NCBI RefSeq assembly: GCF_963678635.1
Contig: NC_087070.1
Location: 1,116,001 to 1,180,000, forward strand
Source: Symsagittifera roscoffensis
Lineage: Eukaryota; Xenacoelomorpha; Acoela; Convolutidae
Direction: 5' to 3'
DNA: 64,000 nt
The translations under genes were made by a program, and so were the position numbers. The notes under the pieces were generated by a model, which saw only the letters and a list, made by a program, of their open reading frames with translations, ran no database searches and was not told where the DNA came from. Shown here one piece after another: positions 44,406-57,057 of the stretch; positions within the stretch are counted from its first letter, which is position 1, and each line of letters begins with the position of its first letter.

Positions 44406-44720
44406 GGGGACGCTTCCCACCGCAGTGGTTTATCCCCCTGGCCAAAAAAGGGTCCATTTTTGACATTATATTCAAACCCAATTTAGGTCGACCGACCATA
44501 ATTTTTTCTGTAAAACATCTTTGGCTCTAATATACTGTAAACTTCATGAGTGTAACTATTCTACAGTAATATTTCATTTCCTGAACTAAAATTGGATACT
44601 AAAATTGACCAAACTAGTTTATAGAGCTCTCTAAAAACATTATAAGGACGCTGGTTTGGCAAAAACTCTCAATCGCAGTAATGTTTTCAAAAAACAGTCC
44701 ATACTAAGCATTTTTTGAGT
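44406..44720 (+). repeat. hAT-like or family G continuation, right of the nested element
   Basis: GACGCTTCCCACC, TTTAGGTCGACCGACC and CTTTGGCTCTAATATA correspond to ACGTTTCCCACC, GGTCGACCCTAC and CTTTGACTCTAATCTA following family G copy 2 at 45,915-46,020. This is the second half of a duplicated unit. Confidence 0.5.
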
Positions 44721-44861
44721 ACTTTTTATTTTTTTTTGGATTAAAAATAGATTTTTAGGCGCGTTTAAAATAGTGGAACCTTATGATTGAAAGAAAATTT
44801 CTTAAAAATGCTCAATAAAAACACACTTTAGCTATTTTATCAAAACATTAGGTGAGCGTAA

Positions 44862-45258
44862 AAGGGGCGGATATAGGACGGGCGCCCCCATTCCTCAGGG
44901 AATCGACCACCTGCCGACCCAAAGACTTTTTAAGAAAACCATTTTGGCCGACCGATTCTACACTTTTTCTAAAGGAGCCTTTGGCGCCAATTATATTAAT
45001 TTTGAGGGAAGCGCGCGCCAAAAAAACGTGATTTTTTGTCAAATCTTTCAAAAAGTTCCCAAAAACGCCTTTTTTGACCTGTTTTTTTTTTCAAAAAATT
45101 GCCTGCGGCGCAGAAACTTTGGCCAAAACAGGGTCTTTTAGTGCTGTAGGACAGCTCGGAAAATCAATTTGGTCGAACCAAAGGAAAATCGTGAAACTTT
45201 TGAAAATTTTTTGAAACCCCCCCCCCCCGCCCTCGAGAAAATCCTAGATCCGCCCAAG
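44862..45258. mobile_element. Non-autonomous hAT-type element, 397 bp, with 8-bp TSD
   Basis: The left end is AAGGGGCGGATATAGGAC and the right end TAGATCCGCCC (inverted). Flanks are GAGCGTAA (44,854-44,861) and GAGCGTAG (45,259-45,266), an 8-bp duplication with one mismatch. The interior shares TTTGGCGCCAA and GCGCGCGCC words with the 39.9-kb element, in opposite orientation. Non-coding. Confidence 0.8.
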
Positions 45259-45381
45259 GAGCGTAGGATATTTTGCCAAAAAACTTCATTATATTTATTT
45301 CATAGAGCTCCACAAGTCAATTTTCAGGGTCCAAATTCACTCCAGAAAATGTTTCTGGAAAATGAGCTGAGAAAATTTTTA

Positions 45382-45905
45382 ATACCATTAGACCATGGTC
45401 TAATGAAGTGTCCCATGTCTGAAACTAAATTGTAATTTATACGAGAATGTTGTGTTTTTCAATTATTTTCTACAAACGAATAATTACCTGGTACGATGGT
45501 CGGCACAAAAAAAATACCATATTTTAATTTCAATACTCTTTGGCAAAACCTTTATTGAAAGTATTTCTTGAATTAGTTTTGCTAATTTTTAATATATAAA
45601 ACAATTCTAAGTGAATAAAACTGACATTATCTCTTTGTGAATAAAACTGACAAACTTGACAATTTTTTTTGTGAAAATTAAAAATCATACATACTTTGTC
45701 AAAACATGGCTTTTTAACTACTCAAAAAACTTTCAAACGTACATTGATTTTGATGGAAAACGGACAAATCTGTTTCAATAATCATTGAAACATTTAAGGG
45801 GGCAACATTTAAGGGTGGAAACAAACCCCTATTCCTTCATCCCTTTTCTCACCTTCAGTAACAGCAGCCCCTCATCAACCTAAGCAGTAGCGGAATTAAG
45901 ATGTG
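45382..45905 (+). repeat. Family G direct repeat, copy 2
   Basis: Partner of 41,575-42,055. It begins with a perfect 20-bp palindrome, CATTAGACCATGGTCTAATG (45,386-45,405), which is only half present in copy 1. GC-richer hAT-like sequence with TGCGGCGCA follows to about 46,450. Confidence 0.65.
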
Positions 45906-46449
45906 GGGTACGTTTCCCACCTCATAAAGATTCGACTCTGATCCCCTTGGCGTATGTTACGACATCCGTTTTCGGTCGACCCTACAAATTTACTAAAGGC
46001 TCTTTGACTCTAATCTACATATATAATAATTACAATTACGGTTTCTGCGATTCGCACAGGATCAATGCAAAACTATTGAGCCAGTAAACTTGATAGGGGA
46101 GCATGCGCCAAAAAATTTTTGAAAAAATGCCCAAAATTTTCATTTTGGACTGTTGTTTCACAAAATAACTGCGGCGCAAAATATGTTGCCAAGTAATAAA
46201 TTTATAAGGTTTTCAGAGAGCTCCATGAATCCGTTTTATCAATACTAAGTGACGCTTATATATTGATTTTCCAAGTTCTCGCAGAAACTCATAAAGCACC
46301 ATTTTGACAAAAAAATTTAGGCTGAACGGAATTTTTTGCTCATTTCCAAAAACTTTTGTTCTTATCCAAAATTAATTCATGTTGGCGCCTAAAATTTTTT
46401 AAGTTTTGGTCAGCCGACAGTGATTACTTGAAAAAATAGATGCATTATG

Positions 46450-46920
46450 TAAGTTTAGGCTTCTCCTCTGAGTGAATTTTTATCGTTATTTGTGCGCAAC
46501 AAGGTTCAGTACTTGTACTTTTCTGTTTCTGATTTCAATCAAGCATATACCCTTACGTAGACTTTTCAGAAATGTTGTTCTCTTTGCGATAAAACATTAT
46601 TTTTAAACCGATGAAAAAGGGCTCGTTTGCGGAAAATTTGTAGAATGTTAACCAACTTTTAAAATCTAAAAGTTCACCTAAAACCACCATAAAGGAAATT
46701 TCTAAAGTCTCAGAAAGACTTCAGCAGCAAAAACCCATTTGAAAAATCACAATTCAAAAAACAGAACACTCTGTTCATTATTTGGTTGTTAGCCACAGGA
46801 AGTTTTGTCAAAATTGCTTCTATATAGTGTTTTTGAAGAGCTCCAAAAACCAGTTTTCTACCTGGAAAACATGGTATTTGTTTTTTTCAAAGGATATCAT
46901 ATGAGTCAACCAGGAAGTAA
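46450..46920. other. Spacer, nothing recognised
   Basis: AT-rich with no open frame of note. Confidence 0.35.
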
Positions 46921-47305
46921 AAGCAACTGGTCATGTATCAAGGCAAAGGCCTGAACGTTACGAAAGTTTTTTGTTCCGACTTTATTTGTGCTCGTTGTGG
47001 GTTTTTCTCTTCAAAATGTGTGGGTTTTTTTTCTGGTGGTTTTTTTTTCTGGTGGGTTTTTTTCTTCAAAGCAACTGGTCATGTAACTGGTATCAAGGCA
47101 GAGGCCTGAACCTTACGAAAATTTTTTGTTCCGACTTTATTTGTGCTCGGGGTGGGTTTTTTTTGTGAGTTTTTTTCTGGTGGGTTTCTTTCTGATGGGT
47201 TTTTTTTCTTCAAAGCAACTGGTCATGTATCAAGGCAAAGGCATGAACGTTACGAAAGTTTTTTGTTCCGAAATTACTTGTGCTCGGGGTGGGTTTTTTC
47301 TTCAA
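46921..47305 (+). repeat. Three tandem units of about 146 bp carrying the family A end
   Basis: AAGCAACTGGTCATGTA starts units at 46,921, 47,069 and 47,213. Each unit contains CTGAAC-TTACGAAA-TTTTTTGTTCCGA and GTGCTCG-GGTGGG. The left end of a family A element has thus been triplicated with its flank. GGTGGGTTTTTTTCT sub-repeats fill the units. Confidence 0.8.
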
Positions 47306-47742
47306 AATTCGATTTCTGAACTAGCCATTTTTGACAGAGTTTTTTTATATCATACAAAACGTATTGTTATCCTGAGCTTAAATTTGAAAAGATATTTTAC
47401 CAGTGATCAATTTTTGTGAAATTATGGGGGTTTAAAGATTGCTATTTTGAAACAATTAACGCTGGATTTATTTCGCTCTATTTAAGCATGAATATTATAT
47501 CTCGCGTTAATTGTCCCAAACTGGCTAAAATGGAAAAGTTTAAACACCCATAACCTATTGAAAAATCACCACATGTAATTTTTTGTTCAGAAATGATTGA
47601 ACTCAGAACAACAATACCTTTGAATGATATATGAAAATATTCCGTCAAAAAAGCTAAATGAAAAGTCGAAATTGGTTGGAGAGAAAAAAAAACACCCCGA
47701 ACACAAATTTTCCGCCACTTTCTTTGGAAGTCGAAACAAAGA
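47268..47742. mobile_element. Family A inverted dimer
   Basis: From the third tandem unit the sequence runs as family A (GAACTAGCCATTTTTGACAG, TTATCCTGAGCTTAAATTTG, CAATTAACGC). It turns around near 47,465-47,510 and runs back as the reverse complement (GCGTTAATTGTCCC, ATTCCGTCAAAAAAGC, GGAAGTCGAAAC), ending in an inverted family A left end at about 47,742. The right-end block of family A is absent. A snap-back or palindromic dimer is the simplest reading. Confidence 0.65.
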
Positions 47743-49444
47743 CGTCACTTTACAGAAATTTGTGAACAAAGTCTTAATGAAAATTGTCTTCACTAAAACT
47801 AACCATTAAATAATAAAAACAAAATATAGTTTTCCACCAATGCTCGACAACCTGTCACTTTTTGCACATAATTATTGGCTTTGCAATGTAACAGTTGCTT
47901 TCTCGAAACTTTACATGAGGGCGAAATGTGTTTATGATTGCAAAACGCAGCAAAAAACGTCAATTTTTAGATGTATCAAAAAATAAAAATGCGTAGAACT
48001 AGGTTTTCTCAAATAAAGTTTTCTAGCGATGCCATTTTAGTGATTACATGATTCTAAATTGTCTACGGAACGTTTTTTTTTTAATCAATGAATTTTTTTC
48101 TCCCTTGTAAAAAGTTATTTCGAAGCAAACTGCGAGAAGAAAGTTTACGCCTCCCGCAAAAATTTCCATCTATTTTGTAGGTTGCGCAAAACTTACATTT
48201 CAAATACTTATTGAGAGACAAAAAAAATTTTAAAGAAATTTATATGAAATACTGGGTATTTTTGATATGCACATTAGTTTATGATAAATGTCACCCATAG
48301 ACTTCGGAGAAATCTTAGAATAAAAAATGTACAATTTTTTTTCACAAATTCAGTGTTTTTCTAGTTAAACCAAAAAACTTTTGTTGAATTTGCTAGTATT
48401 CAAACTATTTTACCATTAATTTAAATGAATAAATAAAGTATCAGTTTTTGAGGAAAGCTTTTAATTATTAACGCTGACGTTTACCGGAGTTCGACTAATG
48501 CAAAACTTGGAAAGATGGAAGTTTCAATTATTTTGTGAAGTAATTAGATAACCATGGACTGATAAGTGCTCCATGAAATTTACCTAATTTCATAAACAAC
48601 AAATTCAGAATTCAAATTCTTTTGAGCATGGTTGTCAGCATATGTAAGCATTTAAACATTTTACAGATAGAATGAAAAAAGCGAGATGATTAGTAAGATG
48701 ACCCGACGAACTCCAGCATCCACAAAACTTCACGCTTTTCAAGTGGTTGGCCTTAAAGCTACAATTAGTTAACTTTTATCCTGCAAAACAGATGAGTGAT
48801 TGACAGGTATGTCCAGGAATGCGATATCATAAGTGGGGCTGATTACTTGCTGCATGACACGCCCCCCCTTCCCCGTTAAAACATTTAACTGACATGTCTT
48901 CCATTTCTCAACGGTACTTTTATTTGAAAAGAAGCTTTGAAAATTTATGCTTGCGTTTCATTAACTTGTCAATTTAATTTGCAAAAAAAATTGTGTATTT
49001 TTTTTCAATTTTTGCCCCCCAGAAATTGGCGGAAAATTAATTGCTTGATGGTTTCCTGGATTGATAGTAAAGTTTTCCGTGAATAGGCTGAAAGTCTACC
49101 AAAAAAAACAAGTTAAATTTAGTTCAAATCAAGGGAAAATGAGAACAACGTACAAAAAACTGAGCACCAAACAAAATTTTGAACCAAAAAACTTAACTCA
49201 TTTCAAAATGATCACGCGAAAAATAAATCGACCTGTCTTTTATAAAATTTGCATGCAAAATGACACTAGTTTTCTTAGTAATTAAAATTAGACTAATAAT
49301 TAAAGTTCTTTTTAGCTGGAGTTTTTGTCTGCTTACAAGAGAAAAAAATTCATAAAAATATTTCACAGAAACAAAAGAGTTGAATTAACAGAAACAAACT
49401 GAAAATCATTTTTCAGCCTTTGCTTTGTCTTAAAACCAGTAGCT
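47743..49444. other. AT-rich non-coding stretch
   Basis: No gene or repeat end was recognised. Confidence 0.4.
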
Positions 49445-49625
49445 GGATTTAAAGGGGACGCCCCGTTCAGGGATTCGACCCCTGAATACCCATAGGGTCC
49501 CCCTTTGGTACTAATTGAAGGCCTTCATTTTTGGCTGGCTGACTCTAAAATTTTGAGGGGGAGCACGGGCCGCAAAAACAGGAGCTTTGTGAAAACTGTC
49601 CAAAAATGCCTAAGTCGTAGCTTCT
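49445..49625. mobile_element. hAT-like fragment
   Basis: GCTGGATTTAAAGGGGACG, GGGATTCGACCCCTGAATAC, TTGAGGGGGAGCACGGGCCG and GTCCAAAAATGCC resemble the ends and interiors of the hAT-type elements at 39.9 and 44.9 kb. Only one end is clear. Confidence 0.4.
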
Positions 49626-50730
49626 TTCCGCTAAATCTTTACCGCCTCATTAGTTTTTTACTTCACTTGTGCTGAATTAATAATCTGTTAGTCTTGGCGT
49701 TAATATTTACTCTGTTTAATAATCCCTAATCTTTTTTCTACATGCAAGTTTGTTGTTTTTATCCATTCTATGTGAACTGTGTCGGATTCTCCATCACTGT
49801 TTTTATATAGAATGTGGAATGATTTCCTATTTGAAAACATTGTTTTGCTTTTACCTGCGTGTTCGTTCTCATTTTTTTCGTGTTCGTTCTCGTGCCTTGT
49901 TGTATGTTCCTTTCATTCGGCGTTAGATTCGTGTTGCATGGTCATTTTTCTAGAAAAAACTATTCTGGCGTTCTGTTATGATTTTCAGTTCTTCGTTTCA
50001 TATTTTACCCACAGGTCTTTATGGTCCATGAATCTCTGTTTTCTTTAATTCCCCCTTCCTGGTCACAAACTTCCACAGTGGAAATCTCTGTTCGGTTACG
50101 ACATATCTGATTGTTGCAATATCGATGGTAACTTTTTTTGACCCTTTTCTTGCTAAGGAGGGCATTATACTGTCTACATTCCGTTTTTTCTTGTAACGAT
50201 GATTCCCATTCGCCATCCAGTTCAAATTTTTTTTGAGTCAATGTACTCTTAAATCAAGTGATTCGGTCAAATTCAGATTTCAGTTGTATTTTGTGGCTTG
50301 TCAAGTCCCTTAAAATTAACACGAATGACAACTTCTCAAGTTTTTTCGTGCGGTTTTGTTGATTTTTTTTACCAGATGATGATTTGCTTGACCTGGTAAG
50401 CTCCAAATATTTTTACTGCTGCAAATGTTTGATGAAGTTTTTCCGACCCAACGAGCAACTTGAGCACACGTAATGACCGCGGAACTTCCATGCAACTTGG
50501 TTGTACTTCTTAAACTTGCTTAATTTAATTGCATGTCGCGTGGTAAAAGCACTTTTGCGGTCAGAGCTTTTGAGAGTTCACCTATCATCAGCAGGATGTA
50601 ATCGCTAATGCATTTTTTTTGTTGTAACAAAAACCCACAAAATTCATTTAATTTTCTATTATTAGTAAAACAAACAAACTTTTATTCAATAACAAAGTTT
50701 TAATCATGGCTTCCGCATTGGCAAAACTAT
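49626..50730. other. Non-coding stretch
   Basis: Open frames of up to 89 codons on either strand show no recognisable domain. Confidence 0.4.
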
Positions 50731-51085
50731 TTTATGAGGTCAAACTGTTTTTTTTGTTAGTATTCCGCAACAGTCCAAAAACAGATTTGTCGCCGAGTCC
50801 GCAACATTTCAAGTTTTCTTTGGTATTTTTTGTTCTTGTTGATTCCACGAACAAACAGCAAAAACACTGTATCGCTCAAAACTGCTCCAAAAACAGGCGA
50901 GTTTGCGGTATTCGCAAGAAAGTTTCCGGAATCCGGAACAGGTTGTGGAACTCACAAACAAATAACTATAGACGTGTACAATGCTCTCATGGAATCTGCA
51001 ACAGCATGTGGAATCCGCAAGCTATAAGCAAAACCCGCAGATTGCAATTGGACTCCAAGAGTGCGCATTTAATTTTTGGGATATC
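50731..51085. mobile_element. Family E relative, copy 3
   Basis: The left edge GAGGTCAAACTG matches the family E end. The interior repeats TTCCGCAACAG, ATTCGCAAG, GTGGAATCCGCAAG and similar words seen in the 16.3-kb copy. The right edge (GTGCGCATTTAAT) is weak. The 135-codon frame across it is an element shadow. Confidence 0.4.
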
Positions 51086-52649
51086 CTCTTTTTTCGGGAA
51101 AAAAATTCTTTAACTAGCTCTGATTCAAATTTTTCTGCTTTCTGTAAATCCTCGCGAAACTAAAAAGTAACCCAGAGTTTAGGGTTTTGTTCTTTGAGAG
51201 TGATCGCACAATATCCGTGCTAGAGCAGACGTAACTTAAATTGTAAGAAAACTGGGCTCCAGTCATCCCATGAATGGTTTTATGTTTTTTTTTGATAAAA
51301 CGTTTGCGACAAAGAGGTTTGTGGAAGAAATCAAAACCTCCACATTTGACGTTTAAATTACTTTGAAAAAAATGTCTCCCGGCGCTCCAGAAATTATGTG
51401 CCTTTAAATCTCATGAGTGATGTGAAACCTCGTTTTTGAGAAAATTAAAACTCAAATAGCTGAAAAATTGAAGAACTTGATATTTTCAATAAAAATTGCT
51501 CAAAAACGACAAAAAAAACAAACAAACAAAAAATAAATAATTAGATTAAAGCAAGTTCGCCTGAAAATATCTAGGAAAGGAGTCACTTGTTTTAATATTT
51601 TTTTTTCAAGGAGAGTTGTCAATGTTTGAGAAAGTAGGCGCTTCGTTTGAATCTCAATTAGACAAAAAATTCAAGGAAACAAATCATCGATGAATAAAAT
51701 AATTTAGCGAAGTGAAAACCCCAAAAGGTTCAAAACTGCCTCAAGACCTTTTTTGTTTCAAAGGTTTTCTTTTTCCCATGAACGTATTATGAGGGAGGTT
51801 CCGGCGTTTGCCAAAATTTGTAATTACCAAGACTTTTCTGAAGCAACGATTGTTTTTCTGCTAACTTTTAACCGTCAATGTTTTTAATACTCGTTGGCGA
51901 GTTATACTTTTTCAGTTCTCAGGCTTAATTACTGTCCTCTTTCTTTATGCCGAGCTCTACTTATTGATGCAGCCAAACTGGACGTTTTTTCTATCGGAAT
52001 AACTCAAATTTTTAATTAAAACAAACTGAAAAAGGTCAAAATTAATTCAATTGTTTCGCAGCTGTTGTTTATCTGAAGAGTTTCTTAAGATAAATTTTCC
52101 ACCTAACAGAAGTTTCTTTAACAGATCTGCAAAAAGAATTTCTTTTTGCAATATGCATACGCATCTGCTATATCCGTACGCTGGTAAGTTGAGCTTTTGG
52201 AGACTCAGTGATATGAAGTACTAAACAGTGATATGTTTGTACCCAGAACGCATCACGTTGCTAGACTTTTTTGAATCTGTGTTTTGCACAACATTTTTTT
52301 ACTTCTTTTGATTTTTTTGTAGTTAAACAACTCAAATTTTTAGAACACCATTTTCCTCGAAATTAAAATTACAGAAATTGAGCAAATTGAATTAACTAAA
52401 ATCAAATTTTGCTAAAATACTGATTAGTTCGAATTTAGAACTAGTCAAAGTTAAAATGTTAAAACACTACAAATAGGACATAGTTTATCAAACTGCCAAA
52501 CATTCGAAACTGTTTGCTTCCTTGAAAGTTTCAATCTATAGAAAAGTATAACTTTTGACTTTTAGCTGCTTAACGCATGATCAGAAATCTTTAGAAATCT
52601 TCGTCAATTATCAAAAGAATTAAAGACCAGAACCAAGGACCATGAATTC
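51086..52649. other. AT-rich non-coding stretch
   Basis: Nothing recognised. Confidence 0.4.
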
Positions 52650-53295
52650 TATCTGATTGTAATGGATTTCCCCAGACAAAAAAATCCACTATATTCTATT
52701 ACAGATGTACAAATAATACCACAAAATTGATTATATAGCCATTATAATCGATTATTGTAGAAAAAAAATCCATGAAAATCATTTATAATCCATTATTTTT
52801 GGCACTGCTTTTGTTTTTGCAAAGAAAATCCACAATAATTGCTTTTTTTTTAAATATAAATCTTTTAAAACCCAAGATAATTGATTATAATCCATTTCCT
52901 ATAAAGAACTAAATGCCAATGTTTTTTTTTACTAAATGCAGTTTCTTTTCCATAATGTATGCCATGTTTTTCACCATGCTCACTAAAGTTCACCAACCCC
53001 ACCCCAGTCCCCCTCACCCAGGTTTCAGTTTATCCCCTGAAGTTTGTACCCAGAACAAGTGGCAGTTACTTAACGTCTCCATCCAGGTTTTTTAGCCCAC
53101 CCTCTAGCTGAAAGCTGGGTAAACTGGAGGGGGGTTGAACTAGGAGGGGAAGAAACTTTTTAAACTACCAAAAAATAATAGGATTATAATACGCTGTAAA
53201 GGATTATAATCGAATAAATTCTCATTTTATAGATTCTGCCCATATGATGACAATATATTTGATTATGATTCATTAGCGCTCGGTGCCGGTACAAA
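52650..53295. mobile_element. Family C element, second copy
   Basis: The left arm has ATTATAATCGATTATTGTAG and ATAATTGATTATAATCCATT. The middle has C-rich runs (52,998-53,040: CCCCACCCCAGTCCCCCTC) followed by G-rich runs (CTGGAGGGGGGTTG near 53,125). The right arm has GGATTATAATACGCTG and GGATTATAATCG. This is the same architecture as 8427-9426, smaller and more decayed. The precise ends are not visible. Confidence 0.55.
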
Positions 53296-55423
53296 AAGTA
53301 AGTAATTTTTTGCCAATTTTTTACTGACAGAATTCAATCAATGCAGAAAGTAATGTGCTATGCCAAGTCGAAAAATTTGCCCCATTATCCATGTAATAAA
53401 GGCAAATAAAGATCGGAAAACAACTTCAAATACCATAGGCTTTCTGCTTCGTCGAGGAATTGAGATATAAACTTATTCCTATCATTTTTCTGGTATTCTT
53501 CTGGACAAAAAACTTTAAAACTGCCAAAAAAAATTTAAAAAAAAAAAACATTTTCATATGAGGCTTGGTTCAAATGAAAATTAAAAATAGCTCTGCTCTG
53601 GGCTTTTTTTAAGTTAAAAAAAAGTCTACAATAAGTTTTGATGTTTTACCAGAGAATGCCAATTATCTGAAATTATTTTCTGGTAATTTAAACCAAAAAA
53701 AAACAAGTCTGAAAAGCCACAATTTTTTTGACGTCAAAGTGCGTGGGTATTGAAAACCCAAAAAACTAACTTCACAAATCATTTCTGACAAAGTATTCGC
53801 GATGAATCAGCGCCAAAATAATTAAAACTTTAAGCTACAAAATTTCGTTCTGCTTTAAAAAGTCGCTGAAAAATACGTTTTTAGTTTGTTCAATAATTTT
53901 TTTGTGACAATTTTCCAACAACCATTTTTTTCTGACAATTTGGTTGTGTTTTCCTCATTCTGATTTCTAAAAAAAATTATTTTCTTCTGGCCGGGCTGCT
54001 AAAACTACCGATGCATTGCAATCAAAAATGTAAGTTCTAAGCTTTGCACGAGCTCAACAAAAACGAATTAGACCACCAAGAAGAAAAGAAAATTAATGTC
54101 ATTAAGATGATCAGTTTTCAAAGTCATGACAGATTAAAAGGCTAGTATATTGATCAATTGATATTCACAATTTGTTTTCTTTAGATAGAGTTTTTAAGTC
54201 CGAAAAATTAATTATAGACAACCAGCACCAGACAATACTTAAAATATAGAATTTTTCTATTACAAACTTGCCTAGAAAAATCCATTGTAAAGACTCTTCT
54301 TTCTCTAAATTATTTTGGGAGATAGTTGTTTTGCTTCGTTTAAATATGCTTTTTTAAAAAATTATGAAACTTTTCCTTCTATATCAATCTACTAATTTTT
54401 ACGTTTCAAGTTATATCTATAAATTTTTTTAGTATGATGGGTTTCATAACGAAAATTTTTTGTGTCTATTTTCTCATTCCTGGTTAGTAAATAACAATTT
54501 TTGCTGACTGAATATCAGCTGACATGGTTAGCAATCCGCTAATTTTTATCCAAACATAATGATAGATCAATGGCGATAGAACAATCTAAAAAAATGATTA
54601 TCAATGAAAATCATGGCTGACTTTTTTGCTCTCAAAAAGTTTGATTCAGATCTGCAATACCAAATTGCAATTAATATATGCGTGCAAGTTAACTAAAACT
54701 GGATAAATGTACATCATAACAATAGAACCATTATGGTGTACTACCGATTTTGAATTAATTGAAAGTGTTTTGGGCTCTTTTTCCTTTCCCCCACCTCGCA
54801 CGAGCGGCAACTTTATGGTATAATGAGTGGGTTTACAACGTTAACTTTGATGACTAAAAATGATTGCCATGGCCGTATTATTCCGCTTCTACGCGCAAAT
54901 TTTAAAAACAATCAGACAATGTGAAACAAAATTTTATATATCAAAAATCACAGGTAGGGGAAAAGAAAAAGAGTCCTATTTTGAAAAACATTTGGGGAGA
55001 AAGCCTCTGTTAGTTTTGAAAGTTGCGTTTTGTAAAAACTCAGTTTTCTCAAAATTAAACGTAATTGTAAATTGAACAACTTGTGTATGAAATGCATGAA
55101 ATTCCCATAATTTTTTTCTTGGACAAAAACTATTCTCAAAGCTAAACTCTTAACAAAAATCAAAATCTGAACGCGACAGACAATGATAAAACAAAATAAA
55201 TCTACAAAAAATTTCAATTAACCAAAAAGTTGGAACAAACCATGGCTAAATATTGAAAATTAGTTTTTAGTAACTGAATTAGGTGATAAACCTGCTTTGC
55301 TGATTAGCGAGCAATTAACTGAAATTAAAATTATCTAAAAGATCTAGACGCTGGTATGCTGAGCTATCACGTACCTGATTATATGAACAGACGATGTCGT
55401 GTACTTAAAACCGTTATAAACTC
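53296..55423. other. AT-rich non-coding stretch
   Basis: No gene or repeat end was recognised. Confidence 0.4.
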
Positions 55424-55557
55424 TTTTGCACCACCCATTTTTCAACAAATAAATACTTTTTTAAATAAGCCGCAAACTGTCTTAAGCTGTTTTTGCACCA
55501 CCCATTTTTCAACAAATAAATACTTTTTTAAATAAGCCGCAAACTGTCTTAAGCTGT
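55424..55557 (+). repeat. Perfect tandem duplication, 2 x 67 bp
   Basis: The 67-bp unit starting TTTTGCACCACCC and ending CTTAAGCTG occurs twice without a visible mismatch, so the duplication is recent or an assembly artefact. Confidence 0.9.
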
Positions 55558-57057
55558 TTTTAAAGCAAAAATACGTGTTTGGAAATCCTAAATATTCTTT
55601 AATCAAACTCAAACAAAAATTACATTGAACAAATTTTTAGCTGGATATGAGTTAACCAAAATAATTATTACCAAAGTTATTACAGATGAGACAATATTAC
55701 TGGATTAACGTCCATCCACTTTCAGACAGATGGGATAACTGTTTTATTGGGCATTCTTTTTATTGTCAGGGGAGAATATATTTAGGGTTAAACTCGACTA
55801 TAGGGCACTAAAAGGCCAAAGATCCCCACGGAAGAGGCTTATAATTTGCATAAAGTCAAGTTCAGCTTGATTATGTAGATATTTAACATTTTAAGCAAAA
55901 TTTAAACAGAAACATGAAAAAATCACAAAAAATGGATACTCTTAAAACTTGTTTTTGCATTCGGATGAGCTTTGAAAATTTATTTGGAAATAAAATTTTT
56001 AGCTCAAAGCAAAAAATAATTAAAACTTTTTGACTATAAAAACATGTTTTTACCAACAAATTCTAATTATTCGTGTAGCCATCTAATAGTCAACTAGTTG
56101 TTTTCGATTGGACTAACTACAAAGATCGGTTTCACAATTCAAACAAGTTGGAAATCATAACTCGAGTTAGCTCTAAAGAACCCTCATCGAATCGTAGAGA
56201 TGAAAAATTAATACAATATTTAGAATCCATAATACCGTATCCGGCTCTGACATTTCTCGGTTGGAGTTTTTTTCGTCTTGCTCAAATTTTTCTCTTATAC
56301 ATTTTTAGCTGGATTTAATTTTTGTGCTCGTACTCTCGAGGTTTTTAGGCCAAGCGTAAAGTATAAAGTAAGTTATAACTTTTGTTAATATCCTATACCT
56401 ATAGTACTATTATTGGGCATAACATATTCTTTATTCTTCAATTTTCTAGTTTATTCAGTAAAAACTGATCAATTGATACTTGGTACTTCAGTTTAGGCCT
56501 CAGTTTGGTTGCTTAAACAGGAAACTATGTAAAGTTGAATGATTATCTCATTATCAGTAAACCAAGTTTCAGGGAGCATTCTCTTATTTTATTTTTTCAA
56601 AAGTTTCTTTTTTAAAAAAAGCAAGTGTGTTTTTGACACAACCGACTGAAAGTGAACTGCGAAGGTATCTCAAAAGATTCTGTCTTCTTACTCTTTTCTG
56701 TCTTCTGTCTCTTCAAGCATTCGGCAAATTCTAATAAATATTAGGTGATGCACTGCAAACGATATTTAGACAAAGCGATGAATCTATAATTTTGCTTCAG
56801 CCGATTAGAAGGAGTAGGATATAAGGCAATTCAACGCACAAAATACAAGAGGGATTTATAGTGTCAAAGTTTTAGTAGTTTCCCCTATCATTTTATTTTT
56901 TTGAATAAAAATCAGATTTTGTAAAATATATCTCATGATGAGAAATTGATAATTTGATAATAGCTTCAAGCATTGTTTGGTTTAGTAACATATTTTGTAT
57001 ATCAACTTTGCAAAATAATAATCATCGAGTGTTAGTTTCCCCAAAACTGAACATCAT
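55558..57057. other. AT-rich non-coding stretch
   Basis: Nothing recognised. Confidence 0.4.

Noticed and set aside
50706-51113. 135-codon plus-strand ORF as a host gene
   Set aside because: It lies over family E repeat words (CCGCAA, TTCCG), and comparable frames arise in the other family E copies without conservation.
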